DNA from: Ampelomyces quisqualis
Lineage: Eukaryota > Ascomycota > Dothideomycetes > Pleosporales > Phaeosphaeriaceae
Assembly: GCA_018398575.1 (NCBI GenBank)
Contig: JAGTXZ010000005.1
Coordinates: forward strand, 3,348,001-3,412,000
Direction: 5' to 3'
Length of the DNA: 64,000 bases
The notes under the pieces were generated by a model. The model was not told the origin of the DNA. It ran no database searches and saw nothing but the letters and a program-made list of their open reading frames with translations. Shown here piece after piece: positions 12,116 to 25,770 of this stretch (position 1 is the first letter of the stretch; each line of letters starts with the position of its first letter). Position numbers and translations under genes: made by a program.

Positions 12116-14147
12116 ATGGCCGATACACACGACAATCGGCCAGGCGAGGATGACGAGGAAGAAGAAGAGGAGCTTGACGACTCGGTAGGCACCCTGGAGT
12201 GCTCTGGGCAATTCAACCAAAGCTCACCGTCACCAGGCCTACAGGACAATGAAAGATGCTGTCCTGTTTGCGATTCATGTCAGCCCGACTATGCTGGAAC
12301 GCCCGCCCAAGACGGAAGACAAGAAAGCGGATCGAGACTCGCCCACTTCCGCTGCCCTCAAGTGTGCCTACCAGCTGATGCAGCAGCGCATCATTTCCAA
12401 TCCCAATGACATGATGGGCATCTTGCTGTTTGGTACCGAAAAGACTGACCTCAAAGACGGCGACAGTACTTTCCAGCATTGCTATCTTTTGGCGGATCTG
12501 GACGTTCCGTCAGCTCAAGATGTCAAGCGCTTACGGGACCTGGTTGAGAGCGAAGAGGAGGCAGAGCAGATCCTCAAGCCTGCAGAGGATGGTGCAAGCA
12601 TCGCAACGGTACTATTCTGCGCAAATCAAATATTCACAACCAAGGCTCCAAATTTCTCCTCGAGGCGCCTGTTCTTAGTCACAGACGATGACTACCCAGT
12701 CAAGGTCAAAGCAGACAAGGACACCGCCGTTATACGCGCGCGCGACTTGTACGACTTAGGCTGCACCATAGACCTTTTTCCGATCTCGCAGTCAGAGCAA
12801 AGCTTTGATCGATCACGCTTTTACGACGACCTTGTCTACCCCACATCACCGTCAGACCCAGATGCACCTGTCACAGTTGCGTCAGCGACCAAGGTGGCAA
12901 CAAGTGGCGAAGGCATCACCTTGCTCAAGCAATTACTTTCATCCATCAATTCCAAGGCTACACCGCGGCGGGCGTTGTTCAGTCTGCCACTTGAATTGGG
13001 CCCGGATCTACGTATCGGCGTGAAAGGCTACATTCTCATCAAGCGTCAAAAACATGGCAAATCATGCTACGTCTGGGTAGGAGGGGATAAGCCACAGATT
13101 GTCACATCGTCAACATCGCACATGGCGGACGACACGGCTCGTGTAATTGAAAAGACGGAATTGCGCAAGGCGTACAAGTTCGGAGGCGATGCAATCACTT
13201 TCACTCCCGAGGAAATTACAAAGATCAGGCAAGCCTTTGGTGACCCCATCATCCGAATCATTGGCTTCAAACCGATATCCGCTCTGCCGATTTGGGCCAA
13301 CACCAATAAGGCGACCTTCATTTATCCATCAGAAGTCGACTTCATCGGCTCCACACGTGTCTTTTCTGCACTGCAACAGAAACTAATCAAGTCCAAGAAG
13401 ATGGGCCTTGTGTGGTTTATCGCAAGGCGCAACGCTGCACCTGTTCTTGCTGCACTCATTCCAGCAGAGGAAAAGACAAACCAAGATGGCGAACAGTCTA
13501 TGCCCCCCGGCCTATGGCTTATCCCCCTACCATTTGCAGACGACATTCGACAGTTCCCGGAATCAGCAGAGAAGCCGCTAAAGACGACCGATGAGTTGAC
13601 CGACAAGATGCGCGTCATTATTGAGCAACTACAACTTCCCAAAGGCGTCTACGACCCCTCTAGATATCCGAATCCAGATTTACAATGGTTCTACCGAATA
13701 CTACAAGCCATGGCTCTCGAGGAAGAACTTCCCGACCAGCCCGACGACAAGACCATACCACGATTCAAGCAGATCGAAAAGCGTTGTGGCGAGTACATTC
13801 AGGAATACGGCAAGGAATTCGAAGCGGTGTACGCACAAGTCGCAAAATCGACCTTCCCGCACAGAGGGAAGGCAACAGGCAAACGGGCCTCCGTTGAGCC
13901 GGAAGATGGCGAGAAACCAAAAGTAAAGCGTGTGAAGAAGGAACCTAATGTCAAAGAAGAAGAGGATGATGATGACGAAGGCATGACGGATGAACAGATG
14001 GCAAGCATTAACAACAAGGGACAAATAAGCAAGCAGACTGTCGCTGTGTTGAAAATTTTCTTGGGACAGAGGGGGGAGAGTACGACGGGGAAGAAGGTGG
14101 ATCTTATGGAGAGGACGCAGCAGTATCTTGAACGCAAGGGCTTGTGA
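12116..14147 (+). CDS. KU70: ATP-dependent DNA helicase II subunit 1 (Ku70)
   Basis: Exons 12116-12184 and 12237-14147 (intron 52 nt); 659 aa. Ku70 with Ku80 forms the DNA-end-binding ring for non-homologous end joining and also acts at telomeres. After an acidic N-terminus (EDDEEEEEELDD) comes the von Willebrand-like domain starting AYRTMKDAVLFAIHVSPTML, then the Ku beta-barrel (about residues 250-480, with PRRALFSLPLELG and QKLIKSKKMGLVWFIARRN), then a Lys-rich linker and a C-terminal SAP domain (ISKQTVAVLKIFLGQRG). The start is the first ATG giving the acidic leader; the family often starts there. Confidence 0.94.
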
Positions 14148-17100
14148 GGAATGAAGTGCATCAAGAGGCTAGGTGCACTGTGCACTGGGATGTAAGTCAC
14201 GCTCTGACGGCTTCAACTCTGACTCGTGAAGTTCTGATGCGGGTTTTGTGCATTTCGCCTAGTCGTAGTGTGAGACTGCACGCACGTATGACCTACCATG
14301 GCGCTATTGCGGCTCTGATGATCCCAAACCAAGCAACTGTTCGATGCTGAACTGATTTACAGACTAAGTTGGTACTTTTCCTCTTGTCCTGACTGCGGCT
14401 AATTGCCTCGACACCGGTCGATGTGAGCTTGCATTGAGGTGTATATTTCTCTTCATGAGTGCATGATGGTTTTGGCGGACATATAGCGTAGTTGGCTTTC
14501 TATTTGCCGAATTTGGTCTGGAGATCTATGGCAGAACCGGGCCGAAGAATTGTAGTATCCTCGTTATTTGTTGTTTTGGTGCGTGAAAATGCGACTGGTT
14601 TAGACGTTTAAGGTACGCTAAGGCATCTGTGCATGAATAGAGGTGTTGCCGAAGTGCTATTATCAAGAACAGTGCAAGTATCGAAGCCACTGTGAGCGGA
14701 CACATAATTGTTGTGACATGGTCCTTGACAGGATGGAAGAGTGGTCAGAATCTCAACGGTAGTGATTTCTTGTATGCTTTGGTTTCCACTTTAAAATGGT
14801 TCTTACGAGAGCAGAAGGACAGTAAGATTTTCATCAGTGTTGAAGGCTCTGAGGACTTTGCCCCCATTGCGAGATCGCCGGACTAGGTTTTCCAAGTACA
14901 CTGCCAAATGTGTTCTCCTCTCGTAATGAAGGCTGCCCTAGTTGAGCGTGACGTCTCTATTCGACCATGAATCATGTTGTCCATCTTCAACCCCGGCCTT
15001 GCATCAAACGTTAAAGTGAAATCGGTCTAAATTTGGTGTATAATTCAAGAACAACCCGAGAAGATAAAAGAGTTAAACCCCGTCTTGCGACTGAGTCTGG
15101 CGGGCGACAGCACTGGAAGATTTGAAGCAGTCTCTAAAGAAGACTGAGATGAATGATTGGAAAAGAAAACTGGCCGAGCGCGTCGTTTATCCAAGGACGA
15201 GCGCAAATAACCATCATCGTTCATACCACCAGGGCGTCAGTCATTTCTATTGGAATTAGGCAAGAAATCAATAAATACCCGTTCACTGGACCTAGCCGCT
15301 TTCGTTTGTCTTATGGCTATGCAATTGTACTGAATATTTCACTGAAGGTATGAGATGGATTAATCGACGCAGCCTTGCGTGTTCTGCCGGTACAACAGAA
15401 TCTCTCAGCTGCAATATCTTCAAGCAAGGGAATTTCCGCCATCAATTCATCACGCGAGTGAATAAACGAGACTCCGAACTCCCCACACCATCATGTAGAG
15501 TTGGTCCGATACCAGAAGCACATCTTTTGGCAAAAGCCCAAGTCACACAGCTTATGGCTCCCAACCTCAGCAATGGCATCATCACGGACGTGTACGTATC
15601 AATGCGCCGCTTAGCCATCGTGTCTTCATGCGTCTGATGATTTTTCCTGCCGCATCATCGTTGGCGGCTGTATAATTCTCACCTTGATGCATGTGGACAG
15701 AGTTAATATTGCAATTCCGGAATAGTGCCCCTGGCCCCGGGTCAGCATAACAATCCCTAGGTACCATCGTCCTGCAGCTCCGACGGACCGGGTTTCCCAT
15801 AAACGGTCGGTCACAACCATTGCTAGTATTGGTAAATGACTGTAATCTTGCACAACAAGTATTACTGCTCGCAAGTAGCATGCCAATATGCAAATGATCA
15901 ATCAGGCAAACACAGCTTTTGTGATGGCTGCCAGCATGCAGGTGGTACTTAGCCGGAACTACTTTGGCATCTAGCGCTTATTTGAATACAAGACACTCGT
16001 CTCGAAGTCGACAGTGCTCAATAAGCAGGTCAGCCTTCGGGATCATGTGAAAACATGAGGTGTAGGTGACTCAAGAGGATGTTACAATTGTTGCGCAATT
16101 CACCAACGGAGAGCAGAGTCATTGGACCAGTAGCAGGTGAGGACTCTGGTATGATTTGGTTGAATCATGTCTGGAGGCGATGAGGGAAAATCAGAGAATC
16201 ATGATGAGATGGCGCCTACCGTTTGCTTGTGTATTGATCTATCCTTGGTCCAGACATAGATTAGTTCTTGCCAACTTTGAGATTCACCATATAATTTGCC
16301 TCGATCTTAGAGGCAGTGAATGCTGAGCTTCAGGTAGAGCTTTCTCACGGCTCCCCTGCCCGATCGTTAGTGTCGAAGGCGGCGTGGCCTCGGAAGGACA
16401 ATCAAGTATGGTGGAGGGAGGATGCGAACCATCTGCACGTCCTTGGACATTCAACGCAATACAGCCGAAAAAGTATTGGTGCGAATGTCCGGTAGATTCG
16501 GTAGCACAAACATGGGGCCCTTGTGTAAAGTGTTCTATAGTCTATGGTTCGAACGTCGGTGATCGTTGTCCGGACCCGGAGAACCCTGTTACACTGCATG
16601 AGGGTACCGGTAGGTGGGGCAGCACCAGGTGGGGCCATGCGTAGGTAATTCGTCCGCGATTCTAGGTGATAAGCTCAGTAGTATTACCAACCCGCTACGG
16701 TAGGTACAATAAAAAGGTAAAGAAATACACAGATACTTAGATCTCTTGCTTGCTAACTCATGAAGATTCTGTAAGATTAAGATTGTAAGCAAAGAACTGC
16801 TATTCTTCATATTCTAGTCTGCTGAGCTTACCATAGCAAAGGGGATCGCGCACGAATTATGGTCCCACCTGGTGGCAGCCTACTTCGTACTGATGCTCAT
16901 CATACAGATTGGCGGGGTAGGTTCTGCAGCTATCAAATCCGGATCCAATCGCTTGAGTTGTTTGAACAGGGCTGGACTCGATCGAGGTGGGAGGCAGGCC
17001 ACGTACGGTCTCGTCTCGAGTCCATTAGAAAATGACTGACCGTGCCTCGTGGCATATGCGATCGAATTACGGCATTTCGACAGGTTTGGTCTTCTGATTC

Positions 17101-19605
17101 GATGTGATCAACGATAAGATTATTAGCTGCACGTTGACTGTCTCCCACGCTTGACGCTGATGTCTCGTTGTCAGCCTTACGAGACACCATGCAATTAGAA
17201 TGCCTTCAGGCAGCTGCGACGATTCACGCCCGCCAATTTTTGTGTGAAATATGAATCGTAGAGGCAGTTTCTGATACAGAGGCAGCGTCTACTATTGTAA
17301 ATGGAAGTGTAAGTAGACGGTGAATAGTTCTAACAGTCACTGCAAGTGTAGACAAGACCATTTCCGACTCTTTAGAAGAACAAGAGACACATTTTTATGA
17401 GCGGGACTTATGACATGGATCATCATGGTACTCTGCATAAGTTTCGTGTGACCGGCAGCTGCAAGACTCCAGCCAGCCTGTCGTCAGAGTGTTCCAGCTA
17501 CCGTTTTACCCTTGGGCAAGATGGGATCCGGGTAATATAGATTATCCAAGGACTGCGACTCTTTGAGCTGCGATCACAGATTTCATGGAGAGAAAATATG
17601 TAATCTTAAATTGCCACGTCCCATATCCGCTATCTCAAGCTAGCGGATCAACGTGCACGAAAAATTCGTATTGGTGCCCATATCGATCGTGGTCTTGATC
17701 CCAATCTTGTCCTAGACTTGCCATTGAGCGTAGTGCTTTTCCCCGATTGAAGGAAGACAGCCATTTCGTAGTCGCCACCGTCTTGATTGATACGTGTGAC
17801 ATCCAGTTCGAAGCGTCGACTCGAATAGTTTCACAACACTTCCAACGTCATTTGGCTACATGTGGGAGAAGAATGCACTCAGTGCCTTGTGGATGCCCGC
17901 TTTTGGAGATTTGCCGTTGGACCGTCACAAAGCCGTCCCTCCCGCGTGGTGGTGCGCTACAAATGGTCTTTCCTGTGACCTTCCACGAGCTGAAAATATG
18001 CGTAACAGTACAAGTGTGAGATCCGCCGTGAAACCACATGGTATCACGAACGTAGTCCGCTGCTTGTTTTGGTATGGCTGGCTGTGAGATTCCCAGTCTA
18101 TGTTACCATCTGAGGGGCATCCATTTGGCAAGACATGGCTGAAAGAAACGGATGTCTTCTGCGTCGAGGTCTTGTGGAGTACTGCACCATTGGGTTGTTC
18201 GCTACCTAACCCTGGAACTGTGTCACCTCGGCCAATCCCCATCACCCACGACTGTTCGCTCACCAGACCACGCTGTCATTTCCAATGTTGCGGAGGTTAT
18301 TTGAATCGGCATCCACGAAGTGAGTACTAGCTAGATGCTCGGAAGCTTTCAGGTGACGCCAAAGATAAGCCGGTCAGGTAGTCGATGCTAAGAAGCTAAA
18401 AAGAGCCTGCGGAAGCGGCACTTGGTCGCTCTGTGAAACACTTGCAGTCAGGGAGCTGGTCCTGGGGTCGAATTTAGGCTTCGAGCAGGTTGCTCTTACA
18501 CAAATTTACCAGCATCTGTCTTGGCTAGGGAGTTCTCTTGTGCTTGCATCTACCGCGTTTTGCCTGCCAACATGGTCCATGAAATGCGGAACCAGTTTTA
18601 GGACATTACCTTTCTTCAAACGCCCTCACAAACTTCATTCGGCCTAAGAATATGTGACCAGTGTTGTGTGTGACCAAGTGTGACCGCCACGGCGTTGGGT
18701 TACTGTGGTACGCGCTTCCAAGGCTAAGAGCGATCTTGAGAGTCAGAGTGAAGTTGAAGCCGCTGGGAGAATATCTCGCGGGTCTTGTTTGTGCTGCCAG
18801 CTGAGCAGGCAACGAGGCTTTTGGCAGGATATCGACGGCGTTCTGGACAGCTGCATCTCTGTGATGTGGCGTACCTACGGTCACCGAACTGCAAGGCGTG
18901 TCAGTCGACAACAAGCACAATGGATGAGGCGCTTCTGCTAGTTGAAGCAGTGACCAGGGTCCGCACGGGACATGCGACTCGAGGACGACACGGTTATAAA
19001 GCAGAGTCAATTTCCGGGCGACAGGTAAGGTTTGCCTGCCGCTGGACAGCGTGGAGGACGATGTAGGCGTTGATGCCTGACCTCTGCGTCATGCGCATGC
19101 CTGTGACTATTTGGGGGCCTTGGCGGTTGCCTTCTTTTGGTGGTGGGCGGCGGTCCACGTCCGCAGAGCCTCTTAAACGACGATTGCATAGATAACCTTG
19201 TGGCAAAGCCTGCGCGATTGTCCCATTAACCAAGTGGCCACCAGCGACAGACGGCCTTTTTTAAGGAGTACGGGCCGACTGCACACGCACACACGAAATT
19301 GCGACCCCTGTCGTTGCTCCAACGGTGCAGGCTACCATCTGAGTGCGAGTTCCCTTCTGCTACCAGATCTGGAAGACGGCGGCAGACTTGAAGGCGCGCC
19401 CTTGGGTGGCAATAAGAAGAGTGGGATTGTCTGAATAGCCTCCGACTTGCGCTAGCCTGTTTTGCAGTTGCAATCACGTGCCAGCCAATGTTGGCGACAT
19501 CCTACCAACTACCCTTTCCCGGTACAACATCACCCGACCGCCCTGGTCCACCATTTACCGCTGCGAATCGATCAACTCCGCTTGGGAGACGGGCAAACCC
19601 GCAAA
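14148..19605. other. Gene-poor interval of about 5.5 kb
   Basis: On neither strand do I find an open frame above about 135 codons, a family motif, a tRNA-like fold, an rRNA fragment or terminal repeats. Composition looks ordinary, unlike the AT-rich blocks elsewhere. Short frames (for example 17925-18263 and 18606-19010, both minus) have no recognisable content. It could hold non-coding transcripts or very old decayed sequence; I cannot tell. Confidence 0.5.
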
Positions 19606-22179
19606 ATGGAACCTGGCAACGTTGACATTCAGTCCAAATTCATTCACGCTTTGAGGACACAGGGCAAGGCCGAGTATCCACTTTCCGGCGCGCTGCCATG
19701 TCCCTACCCTGGCCATCACGGACGCGTGTTCCAGAGTGTCGACCAGTTATACGACCACGCAGTAGCAGAGCACGCTGCACAGGTTGCGAAGTTCAAGCCA
19801 GGTCAGGCGCGTGACAAGCTGAGAGATGCAGCTTTAAAGCTGAGGTAACTTAAGGCAACGGTTGCCTTGCATGCGCGTCAGACTCTAACGCCACACTAGG
19901 AGGGCAGATCCGCCGTCCGAAGCCACAGCAGGAGGAGGCTCGACGCCCGATATCACGGGCCTCTCACTTGAACCTGGTAAAGAACCACTGTCACCACCTC
20001 ACTCCGGAAGAAAGCGGCCAGCAGAATCCGAAGGTCATGGTCGCCGGGGGAAGGCGCCAACTCATGTGGACATGTACGACTCTGACTACAACCGTAATAT
20101 TCCGCACACAGTTATGCCAGAACGAACCCGAAAGTCTGAAGGTGCACAACTGCACAACCCGAGCTCAGCCCCCACAGGTACTTCCTCGGCTCATCCATCA
20201 ACGACAGAGCCCTCCAGCGAATGGTCCCGCGAAGCTGCCAAGAGCGGGCATTTTCCGCTCCCGCAGCCACATTCACCAGCTCGGTCATTACCTCATAGAT
20301 CAGCGCCACCTAAAAACCAGCATGTGCAACGTCAACCTGGGCTAATCGAGCTACAACGATATGATCCTCGGTACCCTGGCTTACTTCTACAACCAGATAG
20401 TCGGCCAATTTCGCAGGAACAGCTTGCTTCTGAGGTGAAGTCCATATACGCAGGCTTGACTATGGTGGAGACAAAATGCATACATGTAGATCGAGCGCAG
20501 GCAGCCGCTACGCAGGACAATCCTGATCTTAACAATACGCTTGCTTCAGATCATTGGCAAGCACTCATAGCACTACATCGCACATTGCTCCATGAGCACC
20601 ACGACTTCTTTTTGGCGAGCCAGCATCCGTCTGCTTCGCCAGCACTGCGTCGTTTGGCAGCTAAATATTCGATGCCTGCTCGAATGTGGAAACATGGCAT
20701 ACACTCATTCTTGGAATTACTGCGGCGTCGTCTGCCTGATAGTATTGATTATATGCTGGCCTTCATCTACTTGGCTTACCAGATGATGGCTTTGCTGTAC
20801 GAAACTGTTCCGGCTTTTGAAGACACATGGATCGAGTGCCTCGGTGATCTTGGGCGTTATCGCATGGCGATTGAAGATGAGGACATTCGAGACCGCGAAA
20901 CGTGGGCTGGCGTAGCTCGGTCATGGTGTATGTTTCGTCACTATCATGATGACGCTGTGACGGATACTGACTGCTTGTGTTCTTACCAGATACTAAAGCT
21001 GCAGATAAAAATTATACCGTGGGCCGATTGTATCACCATCTAGCAATCTTGGCGAGGCCAAACGCGCTCCAGCAACTATATTATTACTCGAAATCGCTGA
21101 CGTGCGTGAAGCCGTTCCCTAGCGCTCGTGAGAGCATCCTTACCTTGCTAGACCCTATCCTCGGCCGTGCGGTGGCAACTTATTCGCAAGCTCTTCCAAT
21201 CGATACCAACTACATTAAAGCCCATGCCCTGCTCTTCGAAAAGATGTCTCTTGAAGAGTTCAAGCAAGCCATGCTTGAGTTCACCAACAATCTTAACAAT
21301 CACATTGGTCACGTTACAGCCAAATGGAAAGAACAAGGCGTCTACATCGCTGTTACTAATGTATCTGGTTGGTTCGATTATGGCATTGATGAGAATATTT
21401 TCCGTCAGGTCTTCCTGACAGAGCTATTTGAAAAGCCCAAGACCAGCCTTCCAGCAGAAGAACAGCTCCGTACTGCCTCTCCAGCCGATCAGCAAGACCC
21501 AACTCCTCCAGTCGTCCCAGAACACGAGCTCTTGTCCACAGTCAACGCTTTCACCGAGCAACCCCACTTCGTACACACTAAACGTCTTACATACGATACA
21601 TTTGCGCTTGTCCTTCAACGCATCGGCGACAAAAATGTGCTTCCTCACGTCCACATTATGCTTTCTTTCCTAACCACATTCGCTGCAAGCCCATACGTTT
21701 CTCATCTCCTTGCCGACACTCCCTGGGCCGAGCTGGTCGCATTTCTTAATACGTTAGTAAAGACCGAAAGCCAGATCCAGAACCAAAGCCAAACACAAAA
21801 TGTCAGTCAACCACAGAACATCGATTCGTTGTTCTCCACGCCGGTCTTTCCCAACGACGGTGAGAGGAGCGACGAGTTGCCGCTGCCTGAAGATTATCTC
21901 GTTCGTGGCTTGATCTGGGCGCACAATTATTTCCCGAGGAAGTGGTTCGAAAGAGAGCATGATGAAGAGGAGAGGTACCTAGAGCTTGCTAGTACGGTCA
22001 AGAGCCGCATGGAGAGAGTGTTGAGATTGGGACATGAATTGACAACAGTCAGTACAGTAGATCTGCTGTGGACTTAACATGCTGACTTCAACGTGTAGTA
22101 CGGACGGTGGATTTCTTACGACGAAGCATCTCATACGTTTTCGCTGCTGGGGGATTATGATGCGTCTATGCCTACATGA
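19606..22179 (+). CDS. Est1/SMG7-type TPR and DNA/RNA-binding domain protein
   Basis: Four exons: 19606-19844, 19900-20927, 20990-22047, 22099-22179; 801 aa. All phases close, and each intron (51-62 nt) has a branch-like CTAAC/CTGAC. The diagnostic block is VGRLYHHLAILARPNALQQL then SLTCVKPFPSARESILTL (exon 3), the Est1-type DNA/RNA-binding domain shared by telomerase-associated Est1/Ebs1 and the SMG5-7 decay factors. A helical 14-3-3/TPR-like region precedes it (residues about 250-420). Near the N-terminus CPYPGHHGRVFQSVDQLYDH looks like a degenerate C2H2 finger with only one Cys. The last small exon encodes YGRWISYDEASHTF. Whether it serves telomeres, mRNA decay or transcription is not decided by sequence. 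Confidence 0.85.
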
Positions 22180-23233
22180 GGCTATTGTTTCTTCCAGGCA
22201 CATGTCGTGTCAGTTCTTTCCATCTTGGCCGGACGTACATTGACTCATGTCTCATAGGAACTTCATGTATAGCTCTATCCATCGAGCTGCGAAGCCACGA
22301 ATGGTTGAAGTCGCACTTTGAGCGCAGCCGTGGCGGTCAACTAGGCTGCTGGAGGTGAGTGAGTATACACAGTTGTTCCCTCGTCTGAGCACATCAGAGG
22401 AGCGCCAGGTCGCGGCCTTTGTCGTTTCGCGGTCACCAGTGGAAGAAGGTCGACGATTGGCAATTGCCGGATCTTGATCGGAAAAGAAGAAGCAAAGTCC
22501 TCATCATACGGCTGCCTTTCCCCACCATGAATCCCGCAAGAGTGTGCCAAAGCTTGGGCACAGCTTTTCTCATATACATGCGCCCACAGCCTTTTCTATA
22601 AACACCTTCTCAACACAATACATGAACGTTTCAAGAATGAAAAGGGCACTGCTACATCGCGCCTTCCAACGCCCTTGTCGCCCCCTGCACAGTGCACTCA
22701 CGCCCTTGACGCTAGGTCAAACTCAAGCATACACTCTATTCCAAATGTCTGGTAGGTGTGGTACAGATCGAGACGGGCATCGTTATCGGTCTGTCACTTT
22801 GGACGTAATGGTTGAGCGGAAGGTATATTTACGGCCTGACATATCAACGAGAACCAAACGTAAGACAGGAAATATAAACCAGACTACTAAATCATGGCGT
22901 TGCACAAGATATGCCGAGTCTACGAGAAGATTGGAGGCTTCGAAAACTATGTGATGAGTGCCCATGGCGCAGCTGAACCCAAGATATACAAAACATGCTT
23001 GCCATGTGTGCTCTGAAAATGCCTTTGCTGATTCTGTTGTTGTGTTGGTAGATAGCGGAAAATGGGTCTTCGTTGTTGCACACAAATTCTAGGTGGTGGG
23101 AAAGTATATATCGTCTAGACCGGAGCTAGTACTCCTCTATGCATCTCACTCGCCGACGATATCCTGCCCGGTGGCTGTTTTATCGTCATCGTCAATGTAC
23201 ACTTTGTCTAGTTAGAAGTGGTAAAAGTATGGC
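22180..23233. other. Intergenic between convergent genes
   Basis: About 1 kb between the Est1-like 3' end and the MFS transporter 3' end. No supported gene; longest frames (22544-22954 plus and its antisense) lack recognisable content. Confidence 0.5.
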
Positions 23234-25017
23234 TCAAGGAGGACACTTGCCATGCGGTCTGACGAACCAACTACAAATGAAAGCCAGGCCAAAGGTTGCG
23301 CACAAAGTCACAAAAACTGCCTGTCTGAAGCTGCTCACGGTTGCGCTGTAAATCCCATTGAAAATGGTAGGCCCGACTACGCGAGCGAAAGCGTGAAGGA
23401 GTCCAGTGGCGCCCAGTAGCTGCCCGACCTTGTCTTGGGGAACATGTTTGGTAAGAGCAGCGCCCAAGGTGGGATTGCCGATACCCCCAACAGCCGCCAG
23501 CGCGCCGGATAGTGCAAATATCTCACCCTTGCGGGCCAGGACGAAACCCAGGTATCCCATCATGTCAAAAAAAATGGCAGCTCGAATGATGCTGAGGTCA
23601 AATAGATCCGATCCCGACTTGCGCGTGCGGGCTTGTCCATTCTTGCCACGGAAAATACGTGTCAACAGGGGCAGAACAACAAGTAAAGCAACCACGCGAG
23701 AGGAGTTAACAATGGTGGCAAATCGTCCGGTTTCGAGTTCATGCCAGCCGAATTGGCGGCGTGTGTAGACGAGAAGAACGCCCATAGCACCCATGGCAAC
23801 TCCGAACATGATTGTGTCGGTCGCCGCAAGTAGGACCAGATTCCAACGTACAGCCGAAGATGAGCCTGGACCCGTGGGCCAGAGAATCTCGAGCGGCTTG
23901 AAGAGATTGATGTGTCGGAGCTGGTTGATCCAATCGGAAGCCGGTCCCAACTTGTCCATGTCTTCCCTGTGCCGTTGTCGAGCGGCTGCTTGTCGCTCTT
24001 TCGTCAAGGACTCGGGGATGAGAAAGACAAGGCAAGCAATGAACATGCCATGAGCAGCCAATGCGATGTAAAAGATCAGAAGCACAGCCTCGGTATGGCC
24101 CACGTACTTCGCACGCGCATTGATAATGTAACCTGCCAGGGCAGGACCAAGTGCGATACCGGCAAAGAGACATGCATGGAAGTATGAGAAGGCGACACTG
24201 CGCTTCTGGGGAGAAGTGCAGTCGGAGGCATACGAATGCGCAACGGCCATGCCGACAATGAACGAACCCGACAGACCTTCCAAGCAGTAGCCAACGAGGA
24301 TCCAGTTGACATGGACAGTCTCGGGATATTTGGCAGCCAGGATGGTGAGCACTTCGCCGAACAGAGCACCGACGGTGTTGAAGACCATGAACTTCTTGCG
24401 TCCGTACCGATCTGACATGGCGCCGAGCTTGGGGCTGGTTATGGCGGACAGAATGCCGGAGCACAAGCTGCCGTACAGGAGGAAAAGCGAAGAGCGTGAC
24501 GAGACGGCGTCGTTCTGGCAGCGGTCGGGTTGGTGGCCGGGATGCATGGGGCCGGAGATGGGATCGCGGGTGTCCGAGGCGTAGTACTCGGCACAAATCA
24601 GGTCCATGATGAGATTCACCTTGGGTATGATGACGCCACCGAAGGCTATGGTAAAGAGTAGGAATGGCGGAAGGAGCCAGTATATCTGCCACTGTCAGAC
24701 CACCTTCTACAACTGTGATGGTGCGCGGTGGACCATACTGAAGGACGATTCCACCAGGGAAGTCCTGCAAAGTCAGCCTCTCCAGACCACTCATATTCGC
24801 TTCCCCTCCTGCCATTGCGGCTACCGCGGTCTTGCGCCGACGGGCTCAGCAGCGGCACGCCTTCATTGTCGCTCTCGTCATCAGGGGAGTCCGAGTCTGG
24901 CCGCTGTGGCGAGAAGATTGGTGCTTTGGACTGCGATTTGGAGCGCTGGTTGCGTGCGCGAAGTTGCTGGTCTATATCGACTTCCTCGACATAGTCGGCG
25001 TCGGCGTTGGAAGCCAT
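23234..25017 (-). CDS. Major facilitator superfamily transporter
   Basis: Exons complement(24739-25017) and complement(23234-24691); 47-nt intron; 578 aa. A soluble acidic/Ser-rich N-terminal tail of about 95 residues (with DEEESD-like character and VPLLSPS) precedes a 12-helix-like core beginning WQIYWLLPPFLLFTIAFGGV. The MFS motif A appears as GAMSDRYGRKKFM after TM2. The central loop (about residues 310-360) is hydrophilic. The family resembles fungal proton-linked MFS carriers related to the SLC46/tetracycline-resistance type, but the substrate cannot be read from sequence. The intron is needed to join GLPWWNRPS to the first helix; the phase is 0 on both sides. Confidence 0.88.
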
Positions 25018-25770
25018 GGTGGCGGTGAAAGCAAAGGCGATGGGGCCGCGCGCGTGGCGTAGCGGTGCGCTTCGGCGTCAGAGATCTGGGTGGCGAGTGT
25101 GGCGGTGGGTGGGAAAGTGCTTCAATGCTGCGTGGGCATCTCCGGTCCTTCTCTTGGGTGCATGAGATTGGCGACTACGGAGTACTGGGTGAAGGACATT
25201 GGTATGAGGCTGCCACTACGACGCGCGACTCGGCCGTGGATGCTCGGCTTACCAACAATTCAAGGCCGTGCAGCTAGCCAAGCCAGCGGTGATGGTGTTG
25301 TTCCGCCCAGGCCCCAGGGCGATGCCAGCCAGAATCCTTCTCGCTCCTACGGGAGTCTCTGTTTCGAGATGGTCATGACGTAGAGATGCGCACGTGCCGT
25401 AATGATCAGATCTTATCTTATCGCCTCAACCTCCTCAGGCCCAACAGCGACTCCGTCGTTATTGCAAGCAACAAGCCCATTTGGGATGTTGTAAAGAAAC
25501 CCATGTGCCCGAGTATCGTTCAGACTCAACAAAGCCGCCACTAGGTACCGTAATCGCGCCTGGACTCCGTCGTAAGTGTTTACGGGGTATTTCAACACAG
25601 GCTCAAAATGTACACACTGCACAGGTAATGTATGTACAGGGGCAGCTCATATTTCGAGTACATGGCGTATTTGGTGAATGGTGTATTTGGAACGCACCAT
25701 ATCCCATCTCGGTTGTCAGGGTGTTCTTTCCCATCTCTGCGCTGCAGATTCTAAATTCGCGTTGAACAAC
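25018..25770. promoter_or_regulatory. Divergent promoter region, MFS / TMEM184-like
   Basis: 753 bp between divergent starts. One TACGGAGTA-type motif at about 25177. No gene supported. Confidence 0.4.

Noticed and set aside
16545..16560. GGTTCGAAC resembling a tRNA B box
   Set aside because: No matching A box, acceptor stem or anticodon arm could be folded around it; the same holds for GGTTCGAAT near 34745.
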